The position numbers and the translations under genes were made by a program. The notes beneath the pieces were generated by a model, which was given only the letters and a program-made list of their open reading frames with translations, searched no databases and was not told the origin of the DNA. Shown in pieces: positions 8,755-18,900 of a stretch of DNA of 64,000 bases (the first letter of the stretch is position 1; each line of letters starts with the position of its first letter). Origin of the DNA: Herbaspirillum sp. YR522 (GTDB lineage: Bacteria > Pseudomonadota > Gammaproteobacteria > Burkholderiales > Burkholderiaceae_D); NCBI RefSeq assembly GCF_000282575.1, contig NZ_AKJA01000154.1:1-64000 (forward strand). Direction: 5' to 3'.

Positions 8755-9507
8755 ATGCGACCAAACAAGCTGCGCACGCTGTTCGCGCAAAAGCAGATGG
8801 CCTTGACCGGCTGGGTATCGATGGGCGATTCGCTGCTGACCGAAGTCATCGCCAGCTGTGGCTATGACGCCGTCACCGTCGACCTGCAGCACGGATTGTT
8901 CTCGATCGAATCGGCGCTGCCCATGTTGCAGGCCATCTCCACCACCGACGCGGTGCCGCTGGTGCGCTGTTGCGAAAACGGCCTGGGCGAGATCAACAAG
9001 CTGCTCGATGCCGGCGCCTATGGCGTGATCTGCCCCCTGGTCAACACCGTCGACGACGCCGAGCGCTTTGTGCGTGCCTGCCATTATTCGCCGCGCGGCA
9101 CACGCAGTTACGGTCCGGCGCGCGGCTTCCTGTATGGCGGTGCCGATTATTTCGACCAGGCCAATCGCACCGTGCTGACCCTGGCCATGATCGAGACCAA
9201 CCTGGGCTTTGCCAACGCCGAGGCGATCCTGCAGGTGCCCGACCTGGACGGCATCTTCATCGGCCCGGCCGACCTCAATATCGAAATGGGCCTGGCGCCG
9301 GACGACTACGATGCACCGCGACTCAACGACGCCATCCGGCACCTGGTCGAACTGGGCGCGCGGCATGGCAAGCTGGTGGGGATCTTCGCCGGCACCATGG
9401 ACATGGCGCAGCGCATGAAGCAATTCGGGCTCGACCTGGTGGCGCCGGGTACCGATATCCAGCTGCTCAAGGCTGAAGCAGGACGGCGCATCGCCGCGCT
9501 ACGCTAG
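8755..9507 (+). CDS. HpcH/HpaI family 2-keto-3-deoxy sugar / 4-hydroxy-2-oxo acid aldolase
   Basis: 250-residue class II (metal-dependent) aldolase that cleaves 4-hydroxy-2-oxoacids to pyruvate and an aldehyde. Visible motifs: GWVSMGD at the start of the barrel, YDAVTVDLQHG (about residues 38-48), MIETNLG with the metal-ligand Glu, and DGIFIGPADLNIEMG with the second ligand Asp. The ATG at 8755 is chosen over one nine codons earlier because GGAGA sits 9 bases upstream. The exact substrate (sugar acid or homoprotocatechuate intermediate) cannot be read from the sequence. Confidence 0.88.
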   Translation: MRPNKLRTLFAQKQMALTGWVSMGDSLLTEVIASCGYDAVTVDLQHGLFSIESALPMLQAISTTDAVPLVRCCENGLGEINKLLDAGAYGVICPLVNTVDDAERFVRACHYSPRGTRSYGPARGFLYGGADYFDQANRTVLTLAMIETNLGFANAEAILQVPDLDGIFIGPADLNIEMGLAPDDYDAPRLNDAIRHLVELGARHGKLVGIFAGTMDMAQRMKQFGLDLVAPGTDIQLLKAEAGRRIAALR

Positions 9508-9596
9508 CGAACCGTCCCGCCTCGGTGTCGAAGATGTTTTGGGAATCATCCTATATAAACGCCCGGCACGTTTCCCGATAATTTCGTTTCGGGAAG

Positions 9597-9908
9597 ATGC
9601 GACGTCGCATGTCCCATTCAAATGGATCGGACATGTCGCCACCATCATCTTCGCCAACGCAACGGCCAACCTCGGCAGGCCGTGCCATAGCCATTGCACT
9701 GGGCAGCGCCAGCCTGTCGACGCTGCTGGCGCTGGCAGCGCATTGCTCCTTGCCGTGGATGGCCGGGACCACCCAGCAACAGGTGGCGCCTGCCCAGGCC
9801 AGCCCGCCTCCCTATCTGCTACTGGCGCTGCGCAGCGGCTGCACAGCGCCCTCCGAGCGCCACCCGCGCACGCGAACACGCAAGAGCGCGCCGCGCGTGG
9901 CCACCTGA
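9597..9908 (+). CDS. Possible small membrane protein, unrecognised
   Basis: 103-codon frame with one plausible membrane segment (about residues 29-50, AIAIALGSASLSTLLALAAH), a proline-rich middle and a basic tail. A GGGA lies only two bases before the ATG, which is poor spacing; an ATG four codons later would be better placed. A TTCCCGA / TCGGGAA inverted repeat lies just upstream. I do not recognise a family; it may be a non-coding gap. Confidence 0.3.
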   Translation: MRRRMSHSNGSDMSPPSSSPTQRPTSAGRAIAIALGSASLSTLLALAAHCSLPWMAGTTQQQVAPAQASPPPYLLLALRSGCTAPSERHPRTRTRKSAPRVAT

Positions 9909-9911
9909 GCG

Positions 9912-10919
9912 TCAACGCACCAGCGTGCGGCCGAAGAACGGATAGTTGGGATCGTTGTAGCCGTGGGTCGACGCATGGCCGGGCGTGACCAGCGAATCGA
10001 CCAGCGCTTCTTCCTCGGGGCTGATGGCGAGCGTGACGGCGTCGTAATAGTCCTCCATCTGCAGCAGCGTCCGCGGGCCGGCGATGACGCTGCTGACCAC
10101 CTGGTTGGCCAGCACCCAGGCGGTAGCGAACTGGCCCAGCTTGACGCCGCGCGCGGCGCAATGCTGCTGCAGGCGCTGGGCGATCAGCAGCGATTCCTCG
10201 CGGAACTCTGTTTCCATCATGCGCTTGTCGCCCCGGCCGGCACGGCTGTCCTCGGGCGGCTTGGCGCCCGGCTGGTATTTGCCGCTCAGCACGCCACGTG
10301 CAATCGGGCTATATGGCACCACGCCCAGGCCATGATGGTGGCAAGCGGGCAGGATCTCGACTTCCGGCTGCCGGTTCAACAGGTTGTAGTAGGGCTGGCA
10401 CACCAGCGGCCGCGGCACGTGGTTCTTTTCGCACAGGCGCACCATCTCGGCAATGCGCCAGCCACGGAAATTGGAGACGCCAAAACCACGGATCTTGCCG
10501 GCCCGGATCAGGTCGCCCAACGACTGCACCGCTTCTTCCAGGTTCTCGTCGGCATAGTCGCGATGCAGGTAGAGGATATCCAGGTGGTCGGTCTGCAGGC
10601 GCTTGAGGATGGCATCGGTCTCGCGCACGATCCAGTGGCGCGAATAATGCGACTCGTTGGGCGCCTGGCCCATCGGATTACCCAACTTGCTGGCCAGCAC
10701 CCAGTGCTGGCGCTGCCCCTTGAGCAGCATGCCCACCATTTCCTCGGAACGTCCCTTGGTGTAGACATCGGCGGTGTCGATGAAATTGACGCCGTGTTCG
10801 CGCGCCGACGCCAGGATATTGCCGGCCTCGGACTGGTCGGTCTGGTCGCCGAACATCATGGTGCCCAGGCACAGGGTGGACACCTTCAGGTTGCTGTTGC
10901 CGAGTCGTCGGTATTGCAT
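9912..10919 (-). CDS. Aldo/keto reductase
   Basis: 335-residue NADPH-dependent oxidoreductase with the (beta/alpha)8 AKR fold. The catalytic tetrad is visible: Asp in FIDTADVY, Tyr in the same motif, Lys in LASKLGNP and His in LYLHRDY. Start MQYRRLGNSNLKVSTLCLGTM is typical of the YajO/Tas-like group. GGAGACAGC precedes the ATG. It lies 39 bases downstream of an AraC-type regulator on the same strand, which recalls the yqhC-yqhD/dkgA arrangement; control of the reductase by this regulator is an inference. Confidence 0.88.
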   Translation of the reverse strand: MQYRRLGNSNLKVSTLCLGTMMFGDQTDQSEAGNILASAREHGVNFIDTADVYTKGRSEEMVGMLLKGQRQHWVLASKLGNPMGQAPNESHYSRHWIVRETDAILKRLQTDHLDILYLHRDYADENLEEAVQSLGDLIRAGKIRGFGVSNFRGWRIAEMVRLCEKNHVPRPLVCQPYYNLLNRQPEVEILPACHHHGLGVVPYSPIARGVLSGKYQPGAKPPEDSRAGRGDKRMMETEFREESLLIAQRLQQHCAARGVKLGQFATAWVLANQVVSSVIAGPRTLLQMEDYYDAVTLAISPEEEALVDSLVTPGHASTHGYNDPNYPFFGRTLVR

Positions 10920-10958
10920 GCTGTCTCCAGTGGGATGTGGGCAAAATGGATGGCCATT

Positions 10959-11954
10959 TTAAAGGATCGCGGTTTCCTCTTCCTGCCAGCGCCGCTTGTC
11001 GCGCAGCGGCGGCGCCCCGAACAGGCGGCTGTACTCGCGGCTGAACTGCGACGAGCTCTCGTAGCCGACCGTATGCGCGGCCAATGCCACGCTCATGTCA
11101 GCGGTCAGGATCAACCGGCGCGCCTCTTGCAGGCGCAGGTTCTTCTGGTACTGCAGCGGGCTCATGGCGGTGACCTGCTTGAAATGGTGATGCAGCGACG
11201 ACACGCTCATGTGGACATCGCGGGCGATATCCTCCACCCGCAGCGACTGCGCATAGCTATCGCGCATGAGCCTGATGGCCTTGGCCACGCGATTCATCTG
11301 GCTGTCCTGCAGCACCGTCTGGCGCAGCAGCGCCCCCTGGCCGTTCATCAGCAATCGGTACAGGATCTCCCGCCGCACCATCGGCGCCAGGATCGCAATG
11401 TCGCGCGGGTTCTGGTGCAGGCGCAGCAGCCGCAGCACCGCATCGAGCAGCGCGCAGTCGAGGCGGTTGACGTACAGGCCGCGCGAAGCGCCGTCGCTGG
11501 CAATGTCCTGCGGCAGGTGTTCGTCGCCGATCAGGTCGCCGATCTCGCGAATATCCAGTTCCAGCCGCAGGCCCAGGTAGGGTTCGTCGGGGCTGCGGAT
11601 CAGCACCCGCCCCACCACCGGCATGTCGACCGAAGCCACCAGGTAATGCATCGGATCGTATTCCACCACTTCGTCGCCGATCAGAAGCTGCTTGGAGCCC
11701 TGGGCGATCACCGCGAATACCGGTTTCTGCACCGAATGCTTGGGACCGCCCGGGTTGGTCACCCGGTACACCCCCAGTCCCTCCACGGCCGTCTCCAGCA
11801 AACCCTCCACACCATGCGTGATGTGTTCGATGACCGCCAGCAGCTCACGTCGCATGGCCTCGAAGCGCTGCACCTCGGCCTCGGGCATGGCAGGCTCGCC
11901 CGGCTCATGCGAGGACGGTGGCGAGTGGGCGGGGTCGGTCGGGTTCAGGTCCAT
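10959..11954 (-). CDS. AraC family transcriptional regulator (YqhC-like)
   Basis: 331-residue regulator. The N-terminal AraC_N-type cupin region (about residues 40-190) includes KPVFAVIAQGSKQLLIGDEVVEYDPMHYLVASVDMPV, a hallmark of the YqhC group. The C-terminal pair of helix-turn-helix motifs (about 220-320) has RVEDIARDVHMSVSSLHHHFKQVTAMSPLQYQKNLRLQEARRLI and VGYESSSQFSREYSRLFGAPP. YqhC responds to reactive aldehydes and controls aldehyde reductases, which fits the downstream aldo/keto reductase. Inverted repeats upstream may be its site. Confidence 0.88.
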   Translation of the reverse strand: MDLNPTDPAHSPPSSHEPGEPAMPEAEVQRFEAMRRELLAVIEHITHGVEGLLETAVEGLGVYRVTNPGGPKHSVQKPVFAVIAQGSKQLLIGDEVVEYDPMHYLVASVDMPVVGRVLIRSPDEPYLGLRLELDIREIGDLIGDEHLPQDIASDGASRGLYVNRLDCALLDAVLRLLRLHQNPRDIAILAPMVRREILYRLLMNGQGALLRQTVLQDSQMNRVAKAIRLMRDSYAQSLRVEDIARDVHMSVSSLHHHFKQVTAMSPLQYQKNLRLQEARRLILTADMSVALAAHTVGYESSSQFSREYSRLFGAPPLRDKRRWQEEETAIL

Positions 11955-12429
11955 GGCGGTTCGGAAGATGGGTTGGATGCACCAGCTTAGCAGCTTGCAG
12001 GACTGCCTGATTCTCCCGAATCGGGCAGCGGAGGAATGGGCAAGATATCTGGAGAATCAGGTATGCCATGCAACTTCACGGGCGCTCAGCCTGCGCCCGG
12101 ATTTGCCTATTCATCGCCACTTCGTAGAATCAGGCAAGTAATCGACAGCTTTTTGCACGTCTGAAGCAAGCCTGCCGTCGCATAATCCTTGCACGTCACC
12201 GACCACCTCGCGACATCGCCGCCATCGACGCCAACGGCGCCCGAGGCGAGCCTGGCACGCCGCAGTAACGCAGGCGCCGCCCTGCCTGCGCCTTTTTCAT
12301 TCTTTCCCGCGCCATCCGCCAACACCGCCGTCCAGGCCGGTGACGGCCGGTCGCAACCGCATCGCCACAGGAACCCCGACCATGAACCGCTCCAGCCAGA
12401 CCTGCCCGATGGCACCGCTGCGACAGCCG
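11955..12429. other. Non-coding gap upstream of the AraC gene
   Basis: 475 bases between the AraC start and the LysR stop. I see no supported gene. Its left part carries repeated GAATCAGG elements (listed separately). Its right part has a GCAGGC / GCCTGC stem at 12270-12289 followed by CGCCTTTTT, which looks like a plus-strand terminator although no plus-strand gene ends there. Confidence 0.5.
12006..12061. promoter_or_regulatory. Inverted repeat CCTGATTCTCC / GGAGAATCAGG
   Basis: Perfect 11-bp arms at 12006-12016 and 12051-12061, about 50-110 bases upstream of the AraC start. A short palindrome CCCGAATCGGG lies between them, and a third AGAATCAGG copy occurs at about 12125. A candidate binding site for the AraC regulator. 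Confidence 0.45.
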
Positions 12430-13449
12430 CTAGAAAACGCTTTCGGCGATGTTGTGCTGCTCGACCACGTTGCGCACCGTGCTGGGCAGGGCGCGATCGA
12501 CGAAACGGCATTCGCCCTCGACCGTCTCCATGCCCATGGTGCAGGCCTTGTGCAGGGGACAGGTCGAGAACAGCTCGGCGACCCAGTCGACGAAGGCGCG
12601 TACCTTGGGCGACAGGTGGCGGTTGTGCAGGTAGACCACCGAAATCGGCAGCGGCGCCGGCTTCCACTGCGACAGCACCTCCACCAGGCGCCCCTCCTCG
12701 ATGTGGCGCATGACCATGTAGAGCGGTGCCTGCACCATGCCGAATCCCTGCAGCGCGCAATCGACGTAGGCATCGCCGTCGTTGACCGACAGCTTGCCGT
12801 CCATCTTCACTTCGCGGGTGACGCCATCGACCACGAAGTCCCAGTCGATGGTGCGACCGGTGCGGCTCGAGAAATAATGCACCGACTTGTGGTTGGCCAG
12901 GTCTTCGATGGTGTGCGGCACGCCATGCCGCTCCAGGTACAGCGGCGCGGCGCAGGTCACGGTCTGGAAGGTGCCGACGCGGCGCGCCACCATCGACGAA
13001 TCCTGCAGGGCGCCGACGCGCAGTACGCAATCGACCGCCTCCTGGACCATGTCGACGGGACGGTCGCCCATGCCCATGGCCAGTTCGATGTCGGGGTACT
13101 TGGCATAGAAGTCGCACAGGTTGGGCAACAGCAGCAGGCGGCCGATCGAGGCGGGAACGTCGATGCGCAGCCGTCCTTGCGGGCCGCGCGTGACATTGCG
13201 AAACGATTGTTCGGTCTCGTCCACATCGGCCAGGATGCGCACGCAGCGCTCGTAGTAGGCCGCGCCATCGGGCGTGAGGCTGATACGACGCGTGGTGCGA
13301 TTGAGCAATCGCACCTGCAGCAGGCCTTCCAGCCCCTGGATGATGGTGGTAACGGTGGTGCGCGGCAAATTCAGGTTGTCTGCTGCTCGCGTGAAACTAT
13401 TGGCATCGACCACCGCGGTAAATACCTGCATCGCTTGAAAACGGTCCAT
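12430..13449 (-). CDS. ceoR: LysR family regulator, probable CeoR/MexT-type efflux regulator
   Basis: 339-residue LysR-type regulator. The winged helix-turn-helix covers residues 1-60 (MDRFQAMQVFTAVVDANSFTRAADNLNLPRTTVTTIIQGLE); the effector domain follows from about 90. The C-terminus is some 30 residues longer than usual (FSTCPLHKACTMGMETVEGECRFVDRAL...), with three cysteines. It is divergent from a hydrolase-adaptor-RND-outer membrane factor operon in the same arrangement as ceoR / llpE-ceoA-ceoB-opcM of Burkholderia, where the regulator responds to salicylate. The symbol is assigned by synteny, not by alignment. Confidence 0.8.
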   Translation of the reverse strand: MDRFQAMQVFTAVVDANSFTRAADNLNLPRTTVTTIIQGLEGLLQVRLLNRTTRRISLTPDGAAYYERCVRILADVDETEQSFRNVTRGPQGRLRIDVPASIGRLLLLPNLCDFYAKYPDIELAMGMGDRPVDMVQEAVDCVLRVGALQDSSMVARRVGTFQTVTCAAPLYLERHGVPHTIEDLANHKSVHYFSSRTGRTIDWDFVVDGVTREVKMDGKLSVNDGDAYVDCALQGFGMVQAPLYMVMRHIEEGRLVEVLSQWKPAPLPISVVYLHNRHLSPKVRAFVDWVAELFSTCPLHKACTMGMETVEGECRFVDRALPSTVRNVVEQHNIAESVF

Positions 13450-13757
13450 CGCTCTCTCCTTTTATCCGGTTGCCCGAACAGCGGGCAAGCGGCATGCGGG
13501 GGGGCGCGCGCAAATCCGGTCTCGAACCGCCATCGCCCCCGATGCCGGCCGTTGCAAAACGATGGAAAGATTTCGCCAACGTCGGCCAAATCCACCGGAA
13601 AGAACTGCAAATCCATCAAAAACCCTTGTCAAAAAGCCACGCTGTCGAGCACCCATCCGATCCATGCGCTTACCTGGCCCGGGCGACCTCGAGCCGTATT
13701 TTGCCGGGATTCGACCTCGTGATTGTTCGATCTTGGCGAACAGTGTTGTTGGATTAT
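13450..13757. promoter_or_regulatory. Divergent intergenic region, LysR / efflux operon
   Basis: 308 bases holding the promoters of both the LysR gene and the efflux operon. Its right half is AT-richer (GATTGTTCGATCTTGG, GTTGTTGGATTATATG). I could not assign a single convincing T-N11-A LysR box by eye. Confidence 0.45.
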
Positions 13758-14687
13758 ATGAGTTTATTTGAGTCCGTGCTGTGGCGCACAATCCGCCTCA
13801 CTCTCCCACAATGGCATCTGGCCAAGGCGCACATCATGCACGGCTCGCTTTCTCTCGACATCCGCGATTTCTTCGTTCCCGGCCCGCTGGGACGCATCCC
13901 GGTGCGCCTCTACCAGCCGCTGCATGCGGTGGCCGGCAGCCAGCAAAAGCCGTTGCCGCTGGTGATGTACTTCCATGGCGGCGGCTTCGTGGGTGGCTCG
14001 CTCGACGACGCCGACACGCCTGCCCGCTTCATCGCCCAGTACAGCCACAGCGTGGTGCTGTCGGTGGCCTACTCGCTGGCACCGGCCAAGCCGTTCCCGG
14101 CCGCTCCCGAAGACGCCTACGCCGCCGCCGTCTGGGCCTGCAAGCACGCCGACGAACTCAACATCGACATCGATCGCATGGTGGTCGCCGGGGACGACGC
14201 CGGTGGCGGCCTGGCGGTAAGCCTGACCCTGATGACACGCGACCGCTGCGCCCGCCCGCTGGCCGCGCAGGTACTGATCAGCCCCATGCTCGACCCCAGC
14301 ATGCGCCTGGTGGGCGACGCCGAGCGCCTCAAGTCCGATCTCAGCGTGGAAAGCTGCGCCACCCGCTACCGCCAGTACCTGCCGCAGACCATGCAGCGCC
14401 TGCATCCCTATGCCGCGCCGCTGGAAGTGAGCCGGCTGGCCGGACTGCCGACCGCCTTCATCGCCACCGCCGAGCGTGACGTGCTGTGTCCGGAAGCCGA
14501 GAAGTACGCCTCGGGCCTGATGCTGGCCGGCGTGCCGACCCAGGTCGCGCGCTTCGTCGGCATCACCCACGGAGCACTGCGCACCCATATTCCGCTGCTG
14601 ACCGAGATCGTCAATTTCCTGCGCTGCCGTTTTGCCAAGAACGGCGGCGACCACACCATCCCGTTTGCTTTCCAACCTTCCCTTTGA
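13758..14687 (+). CDS. llpE: LlpE-like alpha/beta hydrolase, first gene of efflux operon, lacking nucleophile Ser
   Basis: 309-residue protein of the hormone-sensitive-lipase type. The oxyanion motif YFHGGGFVGGS is intact near residues 72-82, and the His end of the triad is in ITHGALRTH. The nucleophile elbow, normally GDSAGG, reads GDDAGG: the serine codon is GAC at 14196-14198 (residue 147). It should therefore not work as a serine esterase unless the mechanism differs. It precedes the efflux genes exactly as llpE precedes ceoAB-opcM in Burkholderia. The start at 13758 is chosen from family alignment by eye; its ribosome-binding site is weak (GGA). Confidence 0.8.
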   Translation: MSLFESVLWRTIRLTLPQWHLAKAHIMHGSLSLDIRDFFVPGPLGRIPVRLYQPLHAVAGSQQKPLPLVMYFHGGGFVGGSLDDADTPARFIAQYSHSVVLSVAYSLAPAKPFPAAPEDAYAAAVWACKHADELNIDIDRMVVAGDDAGGGLAVSLTLMTRDRCARPLAAQVLISPMLDPSMRLVGDAERLKSDLSVESCATRYRQYLPQTMQRLHPYAAPLEVSRLAGLPTAFIATAERDVLCPEAEKYASGLMLAGVPTQVARFVGITHGALRTHIPLLTEIVNFLRCRFAKNGGDHTIPFAFQPSL

Positions 14688-14697
14688 GGCCTAGAAC

Positions 14698-15885
14698 ATG
14701 AACTCTCCCACAACACTGCGCCGTCGCTTCGCCCTTACCGCCACCGTGCTGGCCGTCATTGCCCTGACCGTCGGCGGCGCCATTTCCGCCGTCGGCCTGT
14801 CGGCCAACGCCAGCACCGCGCCAACCGCCCCACCGGCGGCAGCGGTCGACGTGGCCGAAGTCGTCAATCGCCAGATCGTCGACTGGCAGGCCTACTCGGG
14901 CCGCATCGAAGCCGTCGACCGGGTCGACGTGCGTCCGCTGGTCGGTGGCACGCTGACTGCGGTGCACTTCAAGGATGGCGCCCTGGTCAAGAAGGGCGAT
15001 GTGTTGTTTACCATCGACCCGCGCCCCTATGCGGCCGAAGTAGCCCGCGCCGAGGCGCAGCTGCAAGGCGCCGAAGCCCGCGCGGCCTACACCGCAGCGG
15101 ACGTGGCGCGCGGCCAGCGCCTGCTGGGTGACAACGCCATCGCCCGCCGCGACTACGAAGAAAAGCAGAACGCCTCGCGCGAGGCTGCCGCCAACGTCGC
15201 CGCAGCCAAGGCGGCGTTGCGCGCCGCGCGCCTGAACCTGGAATACACCCAGATCACCGCACCGGTATCGGGCCGCATCTCGCGCGCCGAAGTCACGGTC
15301 GGCAACGTCGTCAATCCTGGTTCGGCCAATGCCTCGCTGACCACCCTGGTATCGGTGGCCAAGGTCTACGCATCGTTCGATGTCGATGAGCAGAGCTTCC
15401 TGAAGTACGTCAACCCGGCCCGCGCGGCGGGCACCTCGGTGCCGGTGTCGCTGGGCCTGGCCAACGAAGACGGCTACTCGCGCCAGGGTCGTGTCGGCTC
15501 GGTCGACAACCGGCTCGATACGGCGTCCGGCACGATCCGCGTGCGGGCCGTGTTCGATAACGCCGATGGACAACTGATCCCTGGCCTGTATGCCCGTGTG
15601 CGACTGGGCGGCGGCGCCCCGCACGACGCCCTGATGATCGATGAGAAGGCACTCGGCACCGACCAGGACAAGCGCTTCGTGATGGTCGCCGACGGCAACA
15701 ACCACGCCAACTATCGCCAGGTGCGTGTGGGCGCCAGCCAGGACGGACTGGTGGTCATCGAGCAAGGGCTGAAGTCGGGCGAGCGCGTGGTGGTCAATGG
15801 CCTGCAACGGATCCGTCCGGGCGACGCCATCACACCGACCGTGGTACCGATGCAGGCCGAACCAAAGACCGACGCCAAGGCTTAA
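14698..15885 (+). CDS. ceoA: RND efflux periplasmic adaptor subunit (CeoA/MexE-like)
   Basis: 395-residue membrane fusion protein linking the inner-membrane pump to the outer-membrane channel. A membrane anchor or signal lies at residues 11-33, without a lipobox cysteine. The lipoyl-like halves are at VDVRPLVGGTLTAVHFKDGALVKKGDVLFTIDP and at LEYTQITAPVSGRIS; the coiled-coil hairpin is between them (VARAEAQLQGAEAR...). It starts 10 bases after llpE and is followed 42 bases later by the pump gene. Confidence 0.9.
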   Translation: MNSPTTLRRRFALTATVLAVIALTVGGAISAVGLSANASTAPTAPPAAAVDVAEVVNRQIVDWQAYSGRIEAVDRVDVRPLVGGTLTAVHFKDGALVKKGDVLFTIDPRPYAAEVARAEAQLQGAEARAAYTAADVARGQRLLGDNAIARRDYEEKQNASREAAANVAAAKAALRAARLNLEYTQITAPVSGRISRAEVTVGNVVNPGSANASLTTLVSVAKVYASFDVDEQSFLKYVNPARAAGTSVPVSLGLANEDGYSRQGRVGSVDNRLDTASGTIRVRAVFDNADGQLIPGLYARVRLGGGAPHDALMIDEKALGTDQDKRFVMVADGNNHANYRQVRVGASQDGLVVIEQGLKSGERVVVNGLQRIRPGDAITPTVVPMQAEPKTDAKA

Positions 15886-15927
15886 TAAAAACATCAGCGC
15901 TGCCTGCGGCGCTGGAGGAACCTTCAA

Positions 15928-18900
15928 ATGAACATTTCAAAATTCTTTATCGACCGCCCGATCTTCGCCGGTGTGCTGTCGGTACTGCTGTTGCTGGGCG
16001 GGGTGCTGGCGATGCTGCAGCTGCCGATCTCGGAATACCCGGAAGTGGTGCCACCGTCGGTGGTGGTGCGCGCGCAGTATCCGGGCGCCAACCCCAAGGT
16101 GATCGCCGAAACCGTGGCCTCGCCGCTGGAAGAGCAGATCAACGGCGTCGAGAACATGCTCTACATGCAGTCGCAGGCCAACAGCGACGGCAATCTCACC
16201 ATCACCGTCAACTTCCGCCTTGGGGTCGATCCCGACAAGGCCCAGCAGCTGGTGCAGAACCGGGTATCGCAAGCGCTGCCGCGCCTGCCCGAGGACGTGC
16301 AGCGCCTGGGCGTGACCACCATCAAGAGTTCGCCCACGCTGACCATGGTGGTGCACCTGATCTCGCCCGACAACCGCTACGACACCACCTACCTGCGCAA
16401 CTACGCGGTGCTCAACGTCAAGGATCGCCTGGCCCGCATCCAGGGCGTGGGTGAAGTGGGCATGTTCGGCTCGGGCAACTACGCCATGCGTGTCTGGCTC
16501 GATCCCAACAAGGTGGCACAGCGTGGCCTGACCGCCACCGACGTGGTGCGCTCGATTCGCGAACAGAACGTGCAGGTCGCCGCCGGTGTGATCGGCGCCT
16601 CGCCCAGCTCGCCCGATGTGCCCGTGCAGCTGTCGGTCAACGCCCAGGGTCGCCTCAAGACCGAGGCCGACTTCCGCGACATCATCCTCAAGGGTTCGCC
16701 CAACGGCGCCGTCACGCGCCTGGGTGACGTGGCCCGGGTCGAGCTGGCGGCGTCGGAATATGGATTGCGCTCGCTGCTGGACAACAAGCCGGCAGTGGCG
16801 ATCCCGATCTTCCAGGCACCCGGTTCGAACGCACTGGACGTGTCCACCCAGGTACGGGCGGCGATGAAGGAACTGTCGGCCGACTTCCCGTCCTCGGTCG
16901 AGTATCGCATCGTGTACGACCCCACCCAGTTCGTGCGCGCCTCCATCGAGGCGGTGGTCCATACGCTGCTCGAAGCGATCCTGCTGGTGGTGATCGTGGT
17001 GATCGTGTTCCTGCAGACCTGGCGCGCCTCGATCATCCCGCTGCTGGCGGTGCCGGTATCGATCATCGGTACCTTCTCGCTGATGCTCGGTTTCGGCTAC
17101 ACCATCAACGCCCTGTCGCTGTTCGGCATGGTGCTGGCCATCGGTATCGTGGTCGATGATGCCATCGTGGTGGTCGAGAACGTCGAACGCAACATCGGCG
17201 CCGGGCTGTCGCCGCGCGACGCCACCTATCGCGCCATGCAGGAAGTGTCGGGCCCGATCATCGCCATCGCCCTCACACTGGTAGCGGTGTTCGTGCCGCT
17301 GGCCTTCATGACCGGCCTGACCGGCCAGTTCTACAAGCAGTTCGCCATGACCATCGCCATCTCGACGGTGATCTCGGCCTTCAACTCGCTGACCCTGTCG
17401 CCGGCGCTGGCGGCCATGCTGCTCAAGGGCCATGGCGAGAAACCGGACTGGCTCACGCGGGTGATGGATCGCTTCCTGGGCGGCTTCTTCGTGCGCTTCA
17501 ACCGCTTCTTCAACCGCGCCTCGGACAGCTACGGCCGCGGCGTCACCGGCGTCATCAAGCGCAAGGGATCGACCATGGCGGTGTATGTGGTGCTGCTGGC
17601 GGCGACCCTGGGTATCTCGTACCTGGTGCCGGGCGGCTTCGTACCCGGCCAGGACAAGCAATACCTGGTGGCCTTCGCCCAATTGCCCAACGGCGCCTCC
17701 ATCGACCGCAGCGAAGACGTGATGCGCAAGATGAGCGAGATCATGCTCAAGGAACCGGGCGTCGATAGCGCCATCGCCTTCCCCGGCCTGTCGATCAACG
17801 GTTTCACCAACAGCTCCTCGGCCGGTATCGTCTTCGTCGGCCTCAAGCCGTTCGAAGAGCGCCGCAGCAAGGAATTGTCGGGCAACGCCATTGCCGGCTC
17901 GCTCAACAAGAAGTTCGGTGGCATCAAGGAAGCCTTCACTGCCGTGTTCCCGCCGCCACCGGTGATGGGCCTGGGCACGCTGGGCGGCTTCAAGATGCAG
18001 ATCGAGGACCGCGATGCGGTGGGCTACGCCGAACTGGACAAGGCGGCGCAGCAGTTCATGAAGGCCGCCGCCAAGGAACCGGCGCTGGGTCCGATGTTCT
18101 CCAGCTACCAGATCAACGTGCCGCAACTCGACGTCGACCTGGACCGGGTCAAGGCCAAGCAGCTGGGCATTCCGGTGACGGACGTATTCAACACCATGCA
18201 GATCTACCTGGGCTCGCTCTACGTGAACGACTTCAACCGCTTCGGCCGGGTCTACCAGGTCCGAGCCCAGGCCGACGCGCCCTTCCGCGCCAGGGCCGAG
18301 GACATCCTGCAGTTGAAGACCCGCAACGAGGCCGGCGAGATGGTGCCGTTGTCGTCGGTGGTCAAGGTCAAGCAGACCTTCGGTCCTGAAATGGTGGTGC
18401 GCTACAACGGCTATACCGCTGCCGACATCAACGGTGGCCCCGCCCCCGGTTATTCGTCGGACCAGGCGCAGGCCGCCGCCGAACGGGTGGCTGCCGCTAC
18501 CCTGCCGCGTGGCGTGAAGTTCGAGTGGACCGACCTGACCTACCAGAAGATCCTCGCGGGCAATGCCGGTATATGGGTGTTCCCGATCAGCGTGCTGCTG
18601 GTGTTCCTGGTACTGGCCGCGCTGTACGAAAGCCTGACCCTGCCGCTGGCGGTGATCCTGATCGTGCCCATGAGCATCCTGGCGGCACTGACCGGTGTAT
18701 GGCTGACCAAGGGCGACAACAACATCTTCACCCAGATCGGCTTGATGGTACTGGTGGGGCTGTCGGCCAAGAACGCCATCCTGATCGTGGAATTCGCACG
18801 CGAACTGGAAATGCAGGGCCGGTCGGCCGTGCAGGCAGCCATCGAATCGAGCCGCTTGCGCCTGCGTCCGATCCTGATGACCTCGATCGCCTTCATCATG

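Noticed and set aside
9963-11990. 675-codon plus-strand open frame
   Set aside because: Opposite the aldo/keto reductase and AraC genes, whose motifs are unmistakable.
12063-12164. Possible 33-codon peptide starting MPCNFTG
   Set aside because: No ribosome-binding site and it overlaps the repeated GAATCAGG elements.
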